NCBI GenBank assembly: GCA_963695805.1
Contig: CAVOHV010000002.1
Coordinates: forward strand, 124,001 to 188,000
Reading direction: 5' to 3'
Length of the DNA stretch: 64,000 nucleotides
Origin: DASUPK01 sp963695805
Lineage (GTDB): Bacteria > Actinomycetota > Thermoleophilia > Solirubrobacterales > 70-9
Shown here: piece by piece, positions 25,196 to 33,170 of the stretch
Position numbering within the stretch: position 1 is the first letter of the stretch
How the letters are laid out: each line of letters opens with the position of its first letter
Position numbers and translations under genes: made by a program
Notes under the pieces: model-generated
The model's input: only the letters and a program-made list of their open reading frames with translations
The model's database searches: none
Told to the model about the DNA's origin: nothing

Positions 25196-25975
25196 CTACT
25201 TTTGCTGTTCCCGGCGCGCCTTCATCTTCTCTTCGAGGCTGCTAAGCACCCCCGATCCGGCCGCGCGGGCGACCGGGTCACCGCCCGGGCCCCGCAGGAT
25301 GTAGGCAAACCCAACCGCGATCAGTGCACCAGCGAGCGGTCCCACCAGGTAGACCCAGTAGCTCGAAAAGTCGCCGTCCACCAGCGCCGGACCGAACGAA
25401 CGAGCCGGATTCATCGACACTCCGCTGACCGGCGCCGCCCACAAACCGGCGAGAGCGATGTAGCCACCGACGCCGAGCGCTGCGATCGCGCCAACGTTCT
25501 GGGCGGTCGAGGCCGTGCCGAGGATGACGCTCACCAGGCCGGCGGTGAGAGCGATCTCCATCAGGAGCGCCTGCCAGTTTGCGTAATCGGGACCCGGGAG
25601 AGTGGCGCCCAGGTGCCCGACGTCGCCGAACACGGCGAGCAGGAACAAAGCCGCCAGCGTCGCGCCAACCAGCTGGACGATGATGTAGCCAGGCACCCGC
25701 AGCCACGGGAAGTCGCCCCGCATCGCGAACGCGAGCGACACCGCAGGGTTCAGGTGGGCGCCTGAGACAGCGCCCATGAAGAGGATGATCGCCATCACCA
25801 TGAGCCCGGGGGCGACGACGGCGGAGGCGAGACTGATTTGCCCTTGCGCGTGAAGGAGGCCGCCACCCGCCGCGACGAAGACGAGCAGGAAGGTGCCGAA
25901 CAGCTCGGAGAACAGCCGGCGCCATTCGAGCTTCGGGTCGTCCCATTCCTGTCGGGAGCCGAACTCGAGCGCCAC
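25196..25975 (-). CDS. Aquaporin / MIP-family channel
   Basis: 259 residues with six hydrophobic segments and both pore motifs intact: SGAHLNPAVSLAF and GVSMNPARSFGPA. The arginine after the second NPA is present. It is a water or small-neutral-solute channel in the inner membrane; the selectivity-filter residues do not let me choose between AqpZ and glycerol types. The start is GTG 25973-25975. Confidence 0.95.
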   Translation of the reverse strand: MALEFGSRQEWDDPKLEWRRLFSELFGTFLLVFVAAGGGLLHAQGQISLASAVVAPGLMVMAIILFMGAVSGAHLNPAVSLAFAMRGDFPWLRVPGYIIVQLVGATLAALFLLAVFGDVGHLGATLPGPDYANWQALLMEIALTAGLVSVILGTASTAQNVGAIAALGVGGYIALAGLWAAPVSGVSMNPARSFGPALVDGDFSSYWVYLVGPLAGALIAVGFAYILRGPGGDPVARAAGSGVLSSLEEKMKARREQQK

Positions 25976-26120
25976 CCGGTGTCGAACGCGCTGCTCCGAT
26001 TCTTCGACGGAATCGGGGCGCTCGGCCGAAGGCTTACCAACCGGGTCGACGATTCCAGGACGATATCGCGCGCGGTAGAGGGCCCCAGAGGGCGTCTAAA
26101 GATGCGCGATGTTGCGTGCT

Positions 26121-26552
26121 TCAGGCGCTCGAGCCAGCAGCCAGCTCGTCAGCCTCTTTCCTTGCGAGGGCCGCGTCGAGCACCTCGTACTCGGCTTCGT
26201 CAATTGCCGCATACGCGTAGTCGATTGCGAACGACGCGTCGTCCTCGGCGTTCTCGGCGTTTTTCTCGGCCTTGTCGAGATCGATCTCCCCTTTCCGGCT
26301 GTCGATCTTCTCGCGGATGTCGGCGACGGCCTTGTTCCATCTTTCCTCCAGGTCGTTCCACCATTCGGAGATCTTCCCCTTGCTTGCGGCGGCCGACTCG
26401 CTGAGCGCCTGATGCTGAGCCTCGGCCGATCCACGTGCCACCTCGACGTCCGCCTCGAGATCGGCCTTGGCCTTGTCCTGAGCGGCTGCGGCGTTGTCTT
26501 CCGCTTCCTTTGCCCGCGCCGCGAGCCTCGTGAGTTGGTCCGATAGAGCCAT
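26121..26552 (-). CDS. Hypothetical charged coiled-coil protein
   Basis: 143 residues, almost wholly helical and charged (AAAAQDKAKADLEADVEVAR, EEKWN-like heptads, KNAENAEDDASFAIDYAYAA). No signal or membrane helix. The ATG at 26550-26552 has AAGGGGTT just upstream; a start 33 bases earlier is less likely. It resembles small stress-associated or cytoskeleton-like helical proteins of actinobacteria without a name. Confidence 0.7.
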   Translation of the reverse strand: MALSDQLTRLAARAKEAEDNAAAAQDKAKADLEADVEVARGSAEAQHQALSESAAASKGKISEWWNDLEERWNKAVADIREKIDSRKGEIDLDKAEKNAENAEDDASFAIDYAYAAIDEAEYEVLDAALARKEADELAAGSSA

Positions 26553-26621
26553 TTCAACCCCTTCGAAGGTTGCCTTCTTCCTCACAGTGGTCAGAACATA
26601 CCCCTGAGATTCGCACGCAAC

Positions 26622-27104
26622 CTAGGTCGGCTTTACGGTCATCGCCCAGACGGCGACCAGGGACGCGACAAGGAAGAGCGAGACCAGGCCGGCTGCGATG
26701 CGGGCGGAAATGCTCGGCGTGCCGCCCTCGCCCCGGTTGATCCTGCGGACGGCGATTCCCCCAATCACCAGAGAGAGGATCAGCAGCGCGAATCCGAGAT
26801 CGGACACCGAGAAGCCGATGTTGACCCAGGTGAGGTCGACGTCATCGTTGTCGAGGCCCTCCTTGTGAGCGATCCACTGTGCGCCGGCGCGCATCACGAT
26901 GTAGCCGGGGAGCGCTCCGTAGAAGAGCGACATGAAGCCGAGCTTGGTCAGGGCGGCCGATCCGCTTCGCCAAGCGACGATCAGCGAGGTGGCCGAGAGA
27001 GCCAGGCCGCCCACCAGGACCATCGCTCCGAGGATGTGAACGAACAGCGGCAGGTCCCAGGAGTCATCCCTGGTGATGGAGGCCAATGTGGAGAGCGCGC
27101 TCAT
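26622..27104 (-). CDS. Four-helix integral membrane protein (DUF2269-like)
   Basis: 160 residues with four hydrophobic segments, starting LFVHILGAMVLVGGLALS, a layout like DUF2269 membrane proteins where an early His sits in the first helix. It overlaps the preceding gene by four bases (27101-27104) and both are of the same type, so they likely form a two-component membrane complex. Function unknown. Confidence 0.65.
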   Translation of the reverse strand: MSALSTLASITRDDSWDLPLFVHILGAMVLVGGLALSATSLIVAWRSGSAALTKLGFMSLFYGALPGYIVMRAGAQWIAHKEGLDNDDVDLTWVNIGFSVSDLGFALLILSLVIGGIAVRRINRGEGGTPSISARIAAGLVSLFLVASLVAVWAMTVKPT

Positions 27105-27499
27105 GCCCCCGGCTTCCAGACCATGACCACCAGCAAGGCTGTGAACCAGAAGATCCGCATCCAGTGAGCGAACGCAGTGCGCCGGTCGATTGCCACGCTC
27201 GAGTCATCGCCCGTCGGCTGCACCCCTTGGCTGGCCCTCGCCCCGGATCCCGTTGCCAGGACCCAGAGGACGAGCGCGGCGATGATCCAGCCGTCGAAAA
27301 TCTCGTACTGGGGCCTGTTCAGCGCCAGCCAGACACCGAATACCAGGGTCCCCAGGCCGCCCACGCCCCAGAGGATCTCGGCGACGAGCCGCGTTGCGCG
27401 GTTCACCGGCGAGCCGAGAACGAAGGCGCTGTAGATCAGCGCAGCGGTCGCCAGGAAGAAGGCCGTCAGGACGTGGAAGAAGAGGAGCGCGTGGTACAT
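27101..27499 (-). CDS. Integral membrane protein, partner of the next gene
   Basis: 132 residues from ATG 27497-27499: MYHALLFFHVLTAFFLATAA starts a first helix with a histidine, followed by three more helices and a C-terminal MRIFWFTALLVVMVW. The layout parallels its neighbour (DUF2269-like). The ribosome site is weak. It begins 41 bases downstream of the LLM oxidoreductase gene on the same strand. Confidence 0.6.
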   Translation of the reverse strand: MYHALLFFHVLTAFFLATAALIYSAFVLGSPVNRATRLVAEILWGVGGLGTLVFGVWLALNRPQYEIFDGWIIAALVLWVLATGSGARASQGVQPTGDDSSVAIDRRTAFAHWMRIFWFTALLVVMVWKPGA

Positions 27500-27539
27500 C
27501 GAGCGGCGGGATCCTACCCAGGCCGTCAGCGGATACTCG

Positions 27540-28400
27540 TCAGCCGGCCGTGGTGTATGTCTGGATGCGCTCGGTCCAGTCGTCGAGCTTGCCTTCCGCC
27601 GAGCCGGCGTCGGCCGCGTCGTGCGCGCGGAGCATGTGCACCGCCCGGGTGACGCCCGCCTGCTCATAGCGCTCGAGCACCGCCGGGTCCCTGGGTGGGA
27701 GCTGAATCGTCACCGGGATCCGTCCCCTCCCGGCCTCCTCGCCCAGGCTCTGGAGCTCCTCGACCCGGGCGATCATCAGATCGTCCGGTGGGATCCGGTT
27801 CGGGAACCAGCCGTCGCCGAAGGCGAGCACGCGCTGGAGCACGTGCGGGCCGTGGCCGCCGACCAGGACGGGTGGATGGGGCTCCTGCAACGGCGCCGGG
27901 CGGCAGACGATCCGCTCGAAGTCCACGAACTCGCCGTGGTAGCTGGCCTCCTCGTTCGCCCAGATCTCCTTGCAGGCCTCGACGCGCTCGCGCAGGATCC
28001 GGAACCGCTTCGCCGGGTCGGTGCCGTGGTTTCGCATCTCCTCGAGGTTCCAGCCCGCCCCGACGCCGAACAACAGGCGTCCGCCGGAGAGCCGGTCGAG
28101 AGAGGCGACGGCCTTGGCGGTGGTGATCGGGTCGCGCTCGACCAGCAGGCAGATCGCGTTGCCGATCCGGATGCGCTCGGTGGCGTCGGCCATGGTGGTG
28201 AGGGCGACGAAGGGGTCGTAGATCCGCGAGTACTCGCGCGGCAGCTCGCCGCCCGCTGGGTAGGGCGTCTCGCGGCTCGCCGGGATGTGGGTGTGCTCGG
28301 TGACGAAGACCGACTCGAAGCCGCGCTCCTCGGCCATCCGGGCGAGCGCCGCCGGCTCGATCGACTCGTCGGTGGGGAAGTAGGAGACGCCGAAGTCCAC
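27540..28400 (-). CDS. LLM-class F420-dependent oxidoreductase
   Basis: 286 residues of luciferase-like TIM barrel: FESVFVTEHTHIPASRETPY, IRIGNAICLLVERDPITTAK, GGRLLFGVGAGWNLEEMRNH and PPVLVGGHGPHVLQRVLAFG. This combination is typical of the F420-dependent Rv2161c-like (TIGR03619) group. It probably reduces or oxidises an unknown small molecule with cofactor F420. The start is GTG 28398-28400; it is divergent from the PRC-barrel gene. Confidence 0.9.
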   Translation of the reverse strand: MDFGVSYFPTDESIEPAALARMAEERGFESVFVTEHTHIPASRETPYPAGGELPREYSRIYDPFVALTTMADATERIRIGNAICLLVERDPITTAKAVASLDRLSGGRLLFGVGAGWNLEEMRNHGTDPAKRFRILRERVEACKEIWANEEASYHGEFVDFERIVCRPAPLQEPHPPVLVGGHGPHVLQRVLAFGDGWFPNRIPPDDLMIARVEELQSLGEEAGRGRIPVTIQLPPRDPAVLERYEQAGVTRAVHMLRAHDAADAGSAEGKLDDWTERIQTYTTAG

Positions 28401-28421
28401 CGCGGGATCCTTGCAGGGCGC

Positions 28422-28427
28422 TAGCCT
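28422..28427 (+). promoter_or_regulatory. -10 box (TAGCCT) of a probably leaderless gene
   Basis: TAGCCT lies seven bases before the GTG at 28435, with no ribosome site between. Confidence 0.45.
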
Positions 28428-28434
28428 CCGCGCC

Positions 28435-28809
28435 GTGGAAGATCTCGGAACGCCGAGCTCCTACCTCGCCCTCAACCAGGGCGTCGACGTCTACACCTGC
28501 GAGGGGGAGAGGATCGGGAAGGTCGAGCACGTTCTCGCCGTGCCCGAGAAGGACATCTTCGACGGCATCGTCCTCGACACCAGCGTGCTGCCCGGAGGGC
28601 ACCGATTCGTCGACGCCCCCGAGGTGGAGGAGATCTTCGAGCGCGGTGTGCTGCTCAAGATCGACCGCGAGCAGGCCGACAGCCTGCCGGAGCCGGGGGC
28701 CAACCCGGCCGCCCTGGAGGTCACTGCCGAAGACCTCACCGATCCCGAGGAGGGCGAGCTGAAGCGCAAGCTCCGCCACGCCTGGGACCGGATCTCGGGG
28801 AAGGGCTAG
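28435..28809 (+). CDS. PRC-barrel domain protein
   Basis: 124 residues. A PRC-barrel-like beta domain: GVDVYTCEGERIGKVEHVLA and DIFDGIVLDTSVLPGGHRFV, then an acidic stretch and helix RKLRHAWDRISGKG. PRC-barrels bind RNA or proteins in ribosome maturation, or act in storage/stress proteins. The GTG at 28435 is preferred to a TTG at 28411 because a TAGCCT box precedes it. Its stop overlaps the stop of the convergent gene by two bases. Confidence 0.8.
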   Translation: MEDLGTPSSYLALNQGVDVYTCEGERIGKVEHVLAVPEKDIFDGIVLDTSVLPGGHRFVDAPEVEEIFERGVLLKIDREQADSLPEPGANPAALEVTAEDLTDPEEGELKRKLRHAWDRISGKG

Positions 28810-29264
28810 ACCCGTTCGGGTTCCGCTGGCCGGGTGATCGGCCGCTGCGCGCTGTCGCTGACCAGATAGAGGATCCCGAGCGGTAGGACGACGTCGAGTG
28901 CCAGGCCGAAGAGGCTGGCGACGTTGTCGCCGGTCGAGTAATGGCCGGTCGTGGTCAGGTGGTAGATCAGGTGCGGCAGGCCGGCCGCGATCAAGGTGAG
29001 GGCCGCCGCCTGGATCACGCGGCGATCCATCCAGTACGCGGCGAGCCCTGTCAGCACGGCGATACCGAGCGAGGCGGCCCCGAAGTCGCGCTCGAGGTGC
29101 TCGTTGTATGGCGGCAGCGCCGATACCCAGTGAGCACCGGCGCCCGGGAAGTCGTCATAGAAGCCCCGCGGCGCGATCAAGATCCAGACCGCGAGGATGC
29201 CGGTGGTGATCGTCAGGAAGAGCAGGGCGATCCGGATCGGCGCCCTGTGCCGCTGGATCTCCAT
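28806..29264 (-). CDS. Hypothetical four-helix membrane protein
   Basis: 152 residues. Four hydrophobic segments: IALLFLTITTGILAVWILI, GIAVLTGLAAYWM, ALTLIAAGLPHLIYHLTTTG and LDVVLPLGILYLV. The sequence PRGFYDDFPG after the first helix and the histidines near helix three are characteristic of a small uncharacterised actinobacterial family. ATG 29262-29264 lies eight bases after a TAGGGT box (29273-29278), so the mRNA is probably leaderless. Confidence 0.7.
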   Translation of the reverse strand: MEIQRHRAPIRIALLFLTITTGILAVWILIAPRGFYDDFPGAGAHWVSALPPYNEHLERDFGAASLGIAVLTGLAAYWMDRRVIQAAALTLIAAGLPHLIYHLTTTGHYSTGDNVASLFGLALDVVLPLGILYLVSDSAQRPITRPAEPERV

Positions 29265-29272
29265 CGAGGGCG

Positions 29273-29278
29273 ACCCTA
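29273..29278 (-). promoter_or_regulatory. -10 box (TAGGGT) of a probably leaderless gene
   Basis: On the minus strand TAGGGT is eight bases upstream of the ATG at 29264. Confidence 0.45.
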
Positions 29279-30121
29279 TCGGGGCGCCGGCTCGAAAGTG
29301 TTTCTGAAGTTCTCCACGGGCCGGGCCTCCGACTCGAGCTCCTCTTCGGGCTCGAGATCGTCGTCGTCGCCGTCGCCGAGAAACTGCGCCAGCAGGGCCG
29401 TCAGCCTGGTCGCCGTTCGCGGCCTGATCGAATGGCCCGCCTTGGGCAGCACCACGAGCTCGGAGTCGGGGATCAGCTCCGCCACCCGCTCCGTCCAAGC
29501 CTCCGGGACGAGGTGGTCGCGCTCGGGCCGCACCACTAGGGTCGGCGCCTCCACCCTCGAGAGCTTCCGCTCGACCCGGTCCCCGAGCGCCTCCCGCAGG
29601 GTCCGCAGGCTGCGCCAGGGCCCCGCGTCGATGAGGTCGTGCACGACCGTCGGCGCGAGGCGGGGCGACCAGCGCGTGGCATTGCGGGCCCAGCGCAGCG
29701 CCAGCCTGCTCGCGCTGCGCGCCTTCGGGTCGAAGGTGGGGCCGACCAGGGCGAGGCGGTCGACGGCGGCGGGGTGGCGGACCGCCAACTCCACGGCAAC
29801 CTGAGAGCCGAATGAGACGCCCACCACGATCGCGGGGGCAAGGTCGTTGTCGAAGAGCCAGCGCCTCAGCTCATCGGCCAGGCCGCGGACGTCGAGCGGA
29901 TGGATCGGCTGGTCGCTCATGCCGAAGCCGGGCAGATCGGGCGCGAATACGGGCCGGCGGCTGCCGAGCGCCCGGATCAGCGGCTTCAGAGTGCGGCTCG
30001 AGCTGAATCCGTGCACGAGGACGATGGGCGTGGCCTCGAGCTCGGGGACCGGGCCGATTCCGTTGGCTCCGTTCGAGGATTCGGAGCGCTCCTTGAGCTC
30101 GCTCGGCACGCGCACGTACAC
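29276..30121 (-). CDS. Alpha/beta hydrolase
   Basis: About 281 residues. Motifs: PIVLVHGFSSSRTLKPL (oxyanion), APDLPGFGMSDQP, nucleophile elbow VVGVSFGSQ, Asp in VVRPERDHLVPE, His in PKAGHSIRPR. The C-terminus is an acidic tail (DGDDDDLEPEEELESE). The start is uncertain; GTG 30119-30121 gives a compact protein beginning YVRVPSELKERSE, while a TTG further upstream (about 30208) is possible. The substrate is unknown. Confidence 0.82.
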   Translation of the reverse strand: MYVRVPSELKERSESSNGANGIGPVPELEATPIVLVHGFSSSRTLKPLIRALGSRRPVFAPDLPGFGMSDQPIHPLDVRGLADELRRWLFDNDLAPAIVVGVSFGSQVAVELAVRHPAAVDRLALVGPTFDPKARSASRLALRWARNATRWSPRLAPTVVHDLIDAGPWRSLRTLREALGDRVERKLSRVEAPTLVVRPERDHLVPEAWTERVAELIPDSELVVLPKAGHSIRPRTATRLTALLAQFLGDGDDDDLEPEEELESEARPVENFRNTFEPAPR

Positions 30122-30230
30122 GGCGGCTGTTGCCCGCGTGAGTCCAGCCCCCGTATACGCCGTTGCGACGCCGTCCCACGGCCATTCCCCGAGCCAACAT
30201 ACCCGCAAATTGCGGCAAGTTGGGGGGAGG

Positions 30231-31748
30231 CTACGCCTGAACGGCCAATGCCACGCGCCCGCGGAGGTGCTCCAGGAGCGGCTCGACCGAGAGCTCTCCG
30301 CAGCCGGCGCGCTCGAGGATCTCAGTCGGAGAGAGCCGGCGGCCGTAGCGGTGGACCCGCTCGCGCAGCCATCCTCCCAGGGTGGCCAGGTCGCCGGCCG
30401 CGATCTGCGCAGGGAGGTCACCGAGGTCGCGCCCCGCGGCCTCCCAGAGCTGCCCGGCGATGATGTTGCCGAGGCTGTACGTGGGGAAGTAGCCGAAGGC
30501 GCCGCCCGCCCAGTGCACGTCCTGGAGGACGCCGTGGGCGTCGTCCGGGACCTCGAGCCCGAGGTAGTCGCGGTAGCGGGCGTTCCAGGCCTCCGGAAGC
30601 TCAGCCAGCGGCAGGCCGTCCTCGAAGATCTCGAGCTCGAGCTCGAAGCGGATCAGGATGTGGATGTTGTAGGTCACCTCGTCCGCCTCGATCCGGATCA
30701 GCGAACGCTCCACGCGGTTCGCGGCGCGCTCGAGGCCCGACGGGTCGACCTCGTCGAACGCACCGGGGAAGCGCTCGCGGAGGAGTGGCAGGTGCCGCTC
30801 GAGCCAGGGGCGGCCACGGGCCACCCAGTTCTCCCAGAGACGGCTCTGGGACTCGTGCAGGCCGAGGGAGCGTGGGTCCCCGAGCGGCGTCTTCCCGAGC
30901 TCGGGATCGACGCCCGCCTCGTAGAGGCCGTGGCCGGACTCGTGCATGGCGCTGAACAGCGACATGGCCAGGTTCTGATCGTCATAGCGGGTGGTCAATC
31001 GGATGTCGGTCGTCGAGATCGAGAGCGCGAAGGGGTGCTCGGTCGAGTCGAGCCGCCAGGAGTCCTGCGGGAAGGGCAGCTCCGAGATCAGCTGGTTGAT
31101 CAGCTGCCGCTGCCCAGCGACGGGAAACTCGCCCCGGAACGGGTCCTGATCCGGCCCGGCGCCGTTCTGGGTCGCCTCGGCCACGAGTGGGACGAGGCCC
31201 TCCCGGAGGTCGGTGAGGACGGCGCGCATCTGCTCGGTCGTCATCTCCGGCTCGTATTCGTCGAGCAGCGCGTCGTAGGTCTGGCTGAAGCCGGGGAATC
31301 CGTCGTAGCAGTCTGCGAATCGGCGGGTGAGCTCGACGTTTCGCTCGAGATGGGGGAGGAGCATTTGGAAGTCGGAGCGCTCCCTGGCCTCGATCCAGGC
31401 GTTCTCCGCGATGGAGCTGGCGCGCGCCATATCGGCCCGCAGATCGGAGGGCACCCGGCGGGCCTTCTCCCAGTCGCGGGCCAGGACCCTGATCAGGTCG
31501 GCGTCGATCGACTCGCCGGGCGCAGCGTCCGCCGGGAGCGCGGCGCGGGCCTGATCGATCAGGGTGCCGATCTCATCGGCGATGAACATGTCGTGGCGCA
31601 CGCCCGCGAGGCTCGCCAGGGTCTCGGCGCGGGCCTCCGCGCCGCCCTTCGGCATCATCGTCCGCTCGTCCCAGGCGAGCAACGAGGCAGCTCGCCCGAG
31701 ATCGTGGATCTCGCCGATTCGCTCGCGAAGCTCCTCGATGGCGCCCAT
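30231..31748 (-). CDS. M32-family metallocarboxypeptidase
   Basis: 505 residues, the usual length for the thermostable carboxypeptidase Taq family. The zinc motif HESGH lies in FSAMHESGHGLYEAG (about residue 268), followed by the family hallmark LGLHESQSRLWEN. It removes C-terminal amino acids from peptides in the cytoplasm. ATG 31746-31748 lies seven bases after a TAGTCT box, so it is probably leaderless; an ATG three bases earlier is possible. Confidence 0.95.
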   Translation of the reverse strand: MGAIEELRERIGEIHDLGRAASLLAWDERTMMPKGGAEARAETLASLAGVRHDMFIADEIGTLIDQARAALPADAAPGESIDADLIRVLARDWEKARRVPSDLRADMARASSIAENAWIEARERSDFQMLLPHLERNVELTRRFADCYDGFPGFSQTYDALLDEYEPEMTTEQMRAVLTDLREGLVPLVAEATQNGAGPDQDPFRGEFPVAGQRQLINQLISELPFPQDSWRLDSTEHPFALSISTTDIRLTTRYDDQNLAMSLFSAMHESGHGLYEAGVDPELGKTPLGDPRSLGLHESQSRLWENWVARGRPWLERHLPLLRERFPGAFDEVDPSGLERAANRVERSLIRIEADEVTYNIHILIRFELELEIFEDGLPLAELPEAWNARYRDYLGLEVPDDAHGVLQDVHWAGGAFGYFPTYSLGNIIAGQLWEAAGRDLGDLPAQIAAGDLATLGGWLRERVHRYGRRLSPTEILERAGCGELSVEPLLEHLRGRVALAVQA

Positions 31749-31755
31749 CATCGAG

Positions 31756-31761
31756 AGACTA
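31756..31761 (-). promoter_or_regulatory. -10 box (TAGTCT) before the M32 carboxypeptidase gene
   Basis: On the minus strand TAGTCT is seven bases before the ATG at 31748 with no ribosome site between. Confidence 0.45.
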
Positions 31762-32256
31762 CGGGGCGGGTGGAGGTCCCTCGGCGGCGACCCTGGAGAG
31801 CCCCTCGAGCCAGCGCTGGTGGAGGCGGACCATCATCGGCCGCAGCACCGGCTTGACGACCTGGATGCCGGGCCCCTTCTGGGTCTCCTCGGTCCGGACG
31901 AATGTGCCGCCCTCCTGTTCCCGCAGCACCCAACCGTGGTAGCCCCGGCCGCCGAGGACCTTGGCGTCCCAGGCGATTCGCCCCGGGGGCTCGTACCCGA
32001 CGACCTCGGAGGTGACGAAGGCGCCGAAGCTCCACCAGCGGAAGCGGCTGCCCAACTGGAGCTCCGGCCAGGGCCCCTCCAAATGCTTGATGAACTTCGC
32101 GTTCGAGTAGTAGCTCGGCCAGAGGTCCGGGCGGCATAGCCATGACCAAACGTGCTCACGCTCGGGCGGCATCTGCAACTCGTTGACCGCGTGGAACGCG
32201 GAGCGTTCCGGCGTGTGCTCGTCGGGCCAGCTGATCACGGTCTCGCCGTCGTTCAC
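31759..32256 (-). CDS. SRPBCC (polyketide cyclase/START-like) family protein
   Basis: 165 residues with the helix-grip fold pattern: an early strand (AFHAVNELQMPPEREHVWSWLCRPDLWPSYY in pieces), GSRFRWWSFGAFVTSEVVGYEPPGRIAW, and a C-terminal long helix PMMVRLHQRWLEGLSRVA. These bind hydrophobic ligands or act as cyclase/dehydratase-like proteins. The GTG start lies seven bases after TAGGTT (32264-32269), so it is probably leaderless. Confidence 0.82.
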   Translation of the reverse strand: MNDGETVISWPDEHTPERSAFHAVNELQMPPEREHVWSWLCRPDLWPSYYSNAKFIKHLEGPWPELQLGSRFRWWSFGAFVTSEVVGYEPPGRIAWDAKVLGGRGYHGWVLREQEGGTFVRTEETQKGPGIQVVKPVLRPMMVRLHQRWLEGLSRVAAEGPPPAP

Positions 32257-32263
32257 GCGGCGG

Positions 32264-32269
32264 AACCTA
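32264..32269 (-). promoter_or_regulatory. -10 box (TAGGTT) of a probably leaderless gene
   Basis: On the minus strand TAGGTT is seven bases before the GTG at 32256. Confidence 0.45.
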
Positions 32270-32290
32270 GCGAACCCGCTCCGAGCTTCC

Positions 32291-32362
32291 TCAGCTGATG
32301 TGGAGGTTCACGTCGAAGAAGACGACGAGGGGCCAGAGCAGAATGGCCAGCAGCGCCGACAC
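32291..32362 (-). CDS. Possible 23-residue membrane peptide
   Basis: A GTG frame of 23 codons starts 11 bases after the stop of the preceding small gene and encodes one hydrophobic helix (SALLAILLWPLVVFFDVN). It has no own ribosome site, so it would need coupled translation. Weakly supported. Confidence 0.3.
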   Translation of the reverse strand: MSALLAILLWPLVVFFDVNLHIS

Positions 32363-32373
32363 CAGACATGGGG

Positions 32374-32634
32374 TCAGTCTCGGTCGGGTGCGACTTCGCT
32401 TGCCCGCTCCTCGTGGCGGTTGGCGCGCTCCTCGGCCACCTTGGCCTTCTCCTGGAGCTCCTCGGCCTTCTGCCGGTGATCCTCCGCCATGGAGCGGTGC
32501 CCCTCGGCCTCGGCCTCGCGCCTGCGTCTCTCGCGTTCCCTGGCGATCCGTCGCCGCTGCGTGACCATCCGGGCGATGAACAGCAGAACCACGATCGCCA
32601 CGACCACGATCACGATGATTGCGATAGTTGACAT
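32374..32634 (-). CDS. Small membrane-anchored coiled-coil protein
   Basis: 86 residues. An N-terminal hydrophobic helix (about 3-22, rich in Ile and Val) is followed by a basic stretch RRRIARERERRRREAEAEG and a charged coiled coil up to the C-terminus. The topology suggests a cytoplasmic coiled coil anchored in the inner membrane. Function unknown. Confidence 0.6.
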   Translation of the reverse strand: MSTIAIIVIVVVAIVVLLFIARMVTQRRRIARERERRRREAEAEGHRSMAEDHRQKAEELQEKAKVAEERANRHEERASEVAPDRD

Positions 32635-32696
32635 GGCCCGCCCTTACCCGCGGGGGATCGCGGAAAACGCGAAGGTCTCGTTAAGGGCCCCAGCAG

Positions 32697-32702
32697 TAGG
32701 CT
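32697..32702 (+). promoter_or_regulatory. -10 box (TAGGCT) of a probably leaderless gene
   Basis: TAGGCT is six bases before the GTG at 32709; no ribosome site is present. Confidence 0.5.
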
Positions 32703-32708
32703 GGGAAC

Positions 32709-33161
32709 GTGCCTGAGGCGATGTACAAGAAGCCCGGCTGGTTCACCAAGAACGTCTTCAACCGAACGGTCGCCGGCCTCCACAGGCTTGGTCTGGGGGT
32801 GCAGGGTTCGCAGACGCTGGCGGTGCGGGGACGAAAAAGCGGCGAGATGCGGACCAACCCGGTCAACCCATTCGAGATCGACGGGCGCACATATCTGCTC
32901 TCGCCGCGTGGGACGACGCAGTGGGTGCGCAACCTCCGCGCCGCGGGCGGCGGGGGGGAACTGCGCAGCGGCCGCAAGGTGCGCCACTTCCATGCCAAGG
33001 AGGTCGCGGACTCCGACAAGCTGCCGCTGCTCCGTCTCTACATGGATAAGTGGTCCTGGGAGGTGAAGGGCTTCATGGGCATCGACGCGGATGCTCCCGA
33101 CGAGGAGCTCCGCCGGATCGCGCCTGATCACCCGGCCTTCGTGCTCAGCTTCGAGGACTAG
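32709..33161 (+). CDS. Ddn-like F420/deazaflavin-dependent nitroreductase-family protein
   Basis: 150 residues of split beta barrel: GSQTLAVRGRKSGEMRTNPV, TYLLSPRGTTQWVRNLRAA and RKVRHFHAKEV are hallmarks of the deazaflavin-dependent nitroreductase (Ddn/TIGR00026-like) family, which use reduced F420. A physiological substrate is unknown. The GTG start is probably leaderless. Together with the LLM enzyme at 27540 it suggests that this organism makes F420. Confidence 0.9.
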   Translation: MPEAMYKKPGWFTKNVFNRTVAGLHRLGLGVQGSQTLAVRGRKSGEMRTNPVNPFEIDGRTYLLSPRGTTQWVRNLRAAGGGGELRSGRKVRHFHAKEVADSDKLPLLRLYMDKWSWEVKGFMGIDADAPDEELRRIAPDHPAFVLSFED

Positions 33162-33170
33162 CCGCGGCAG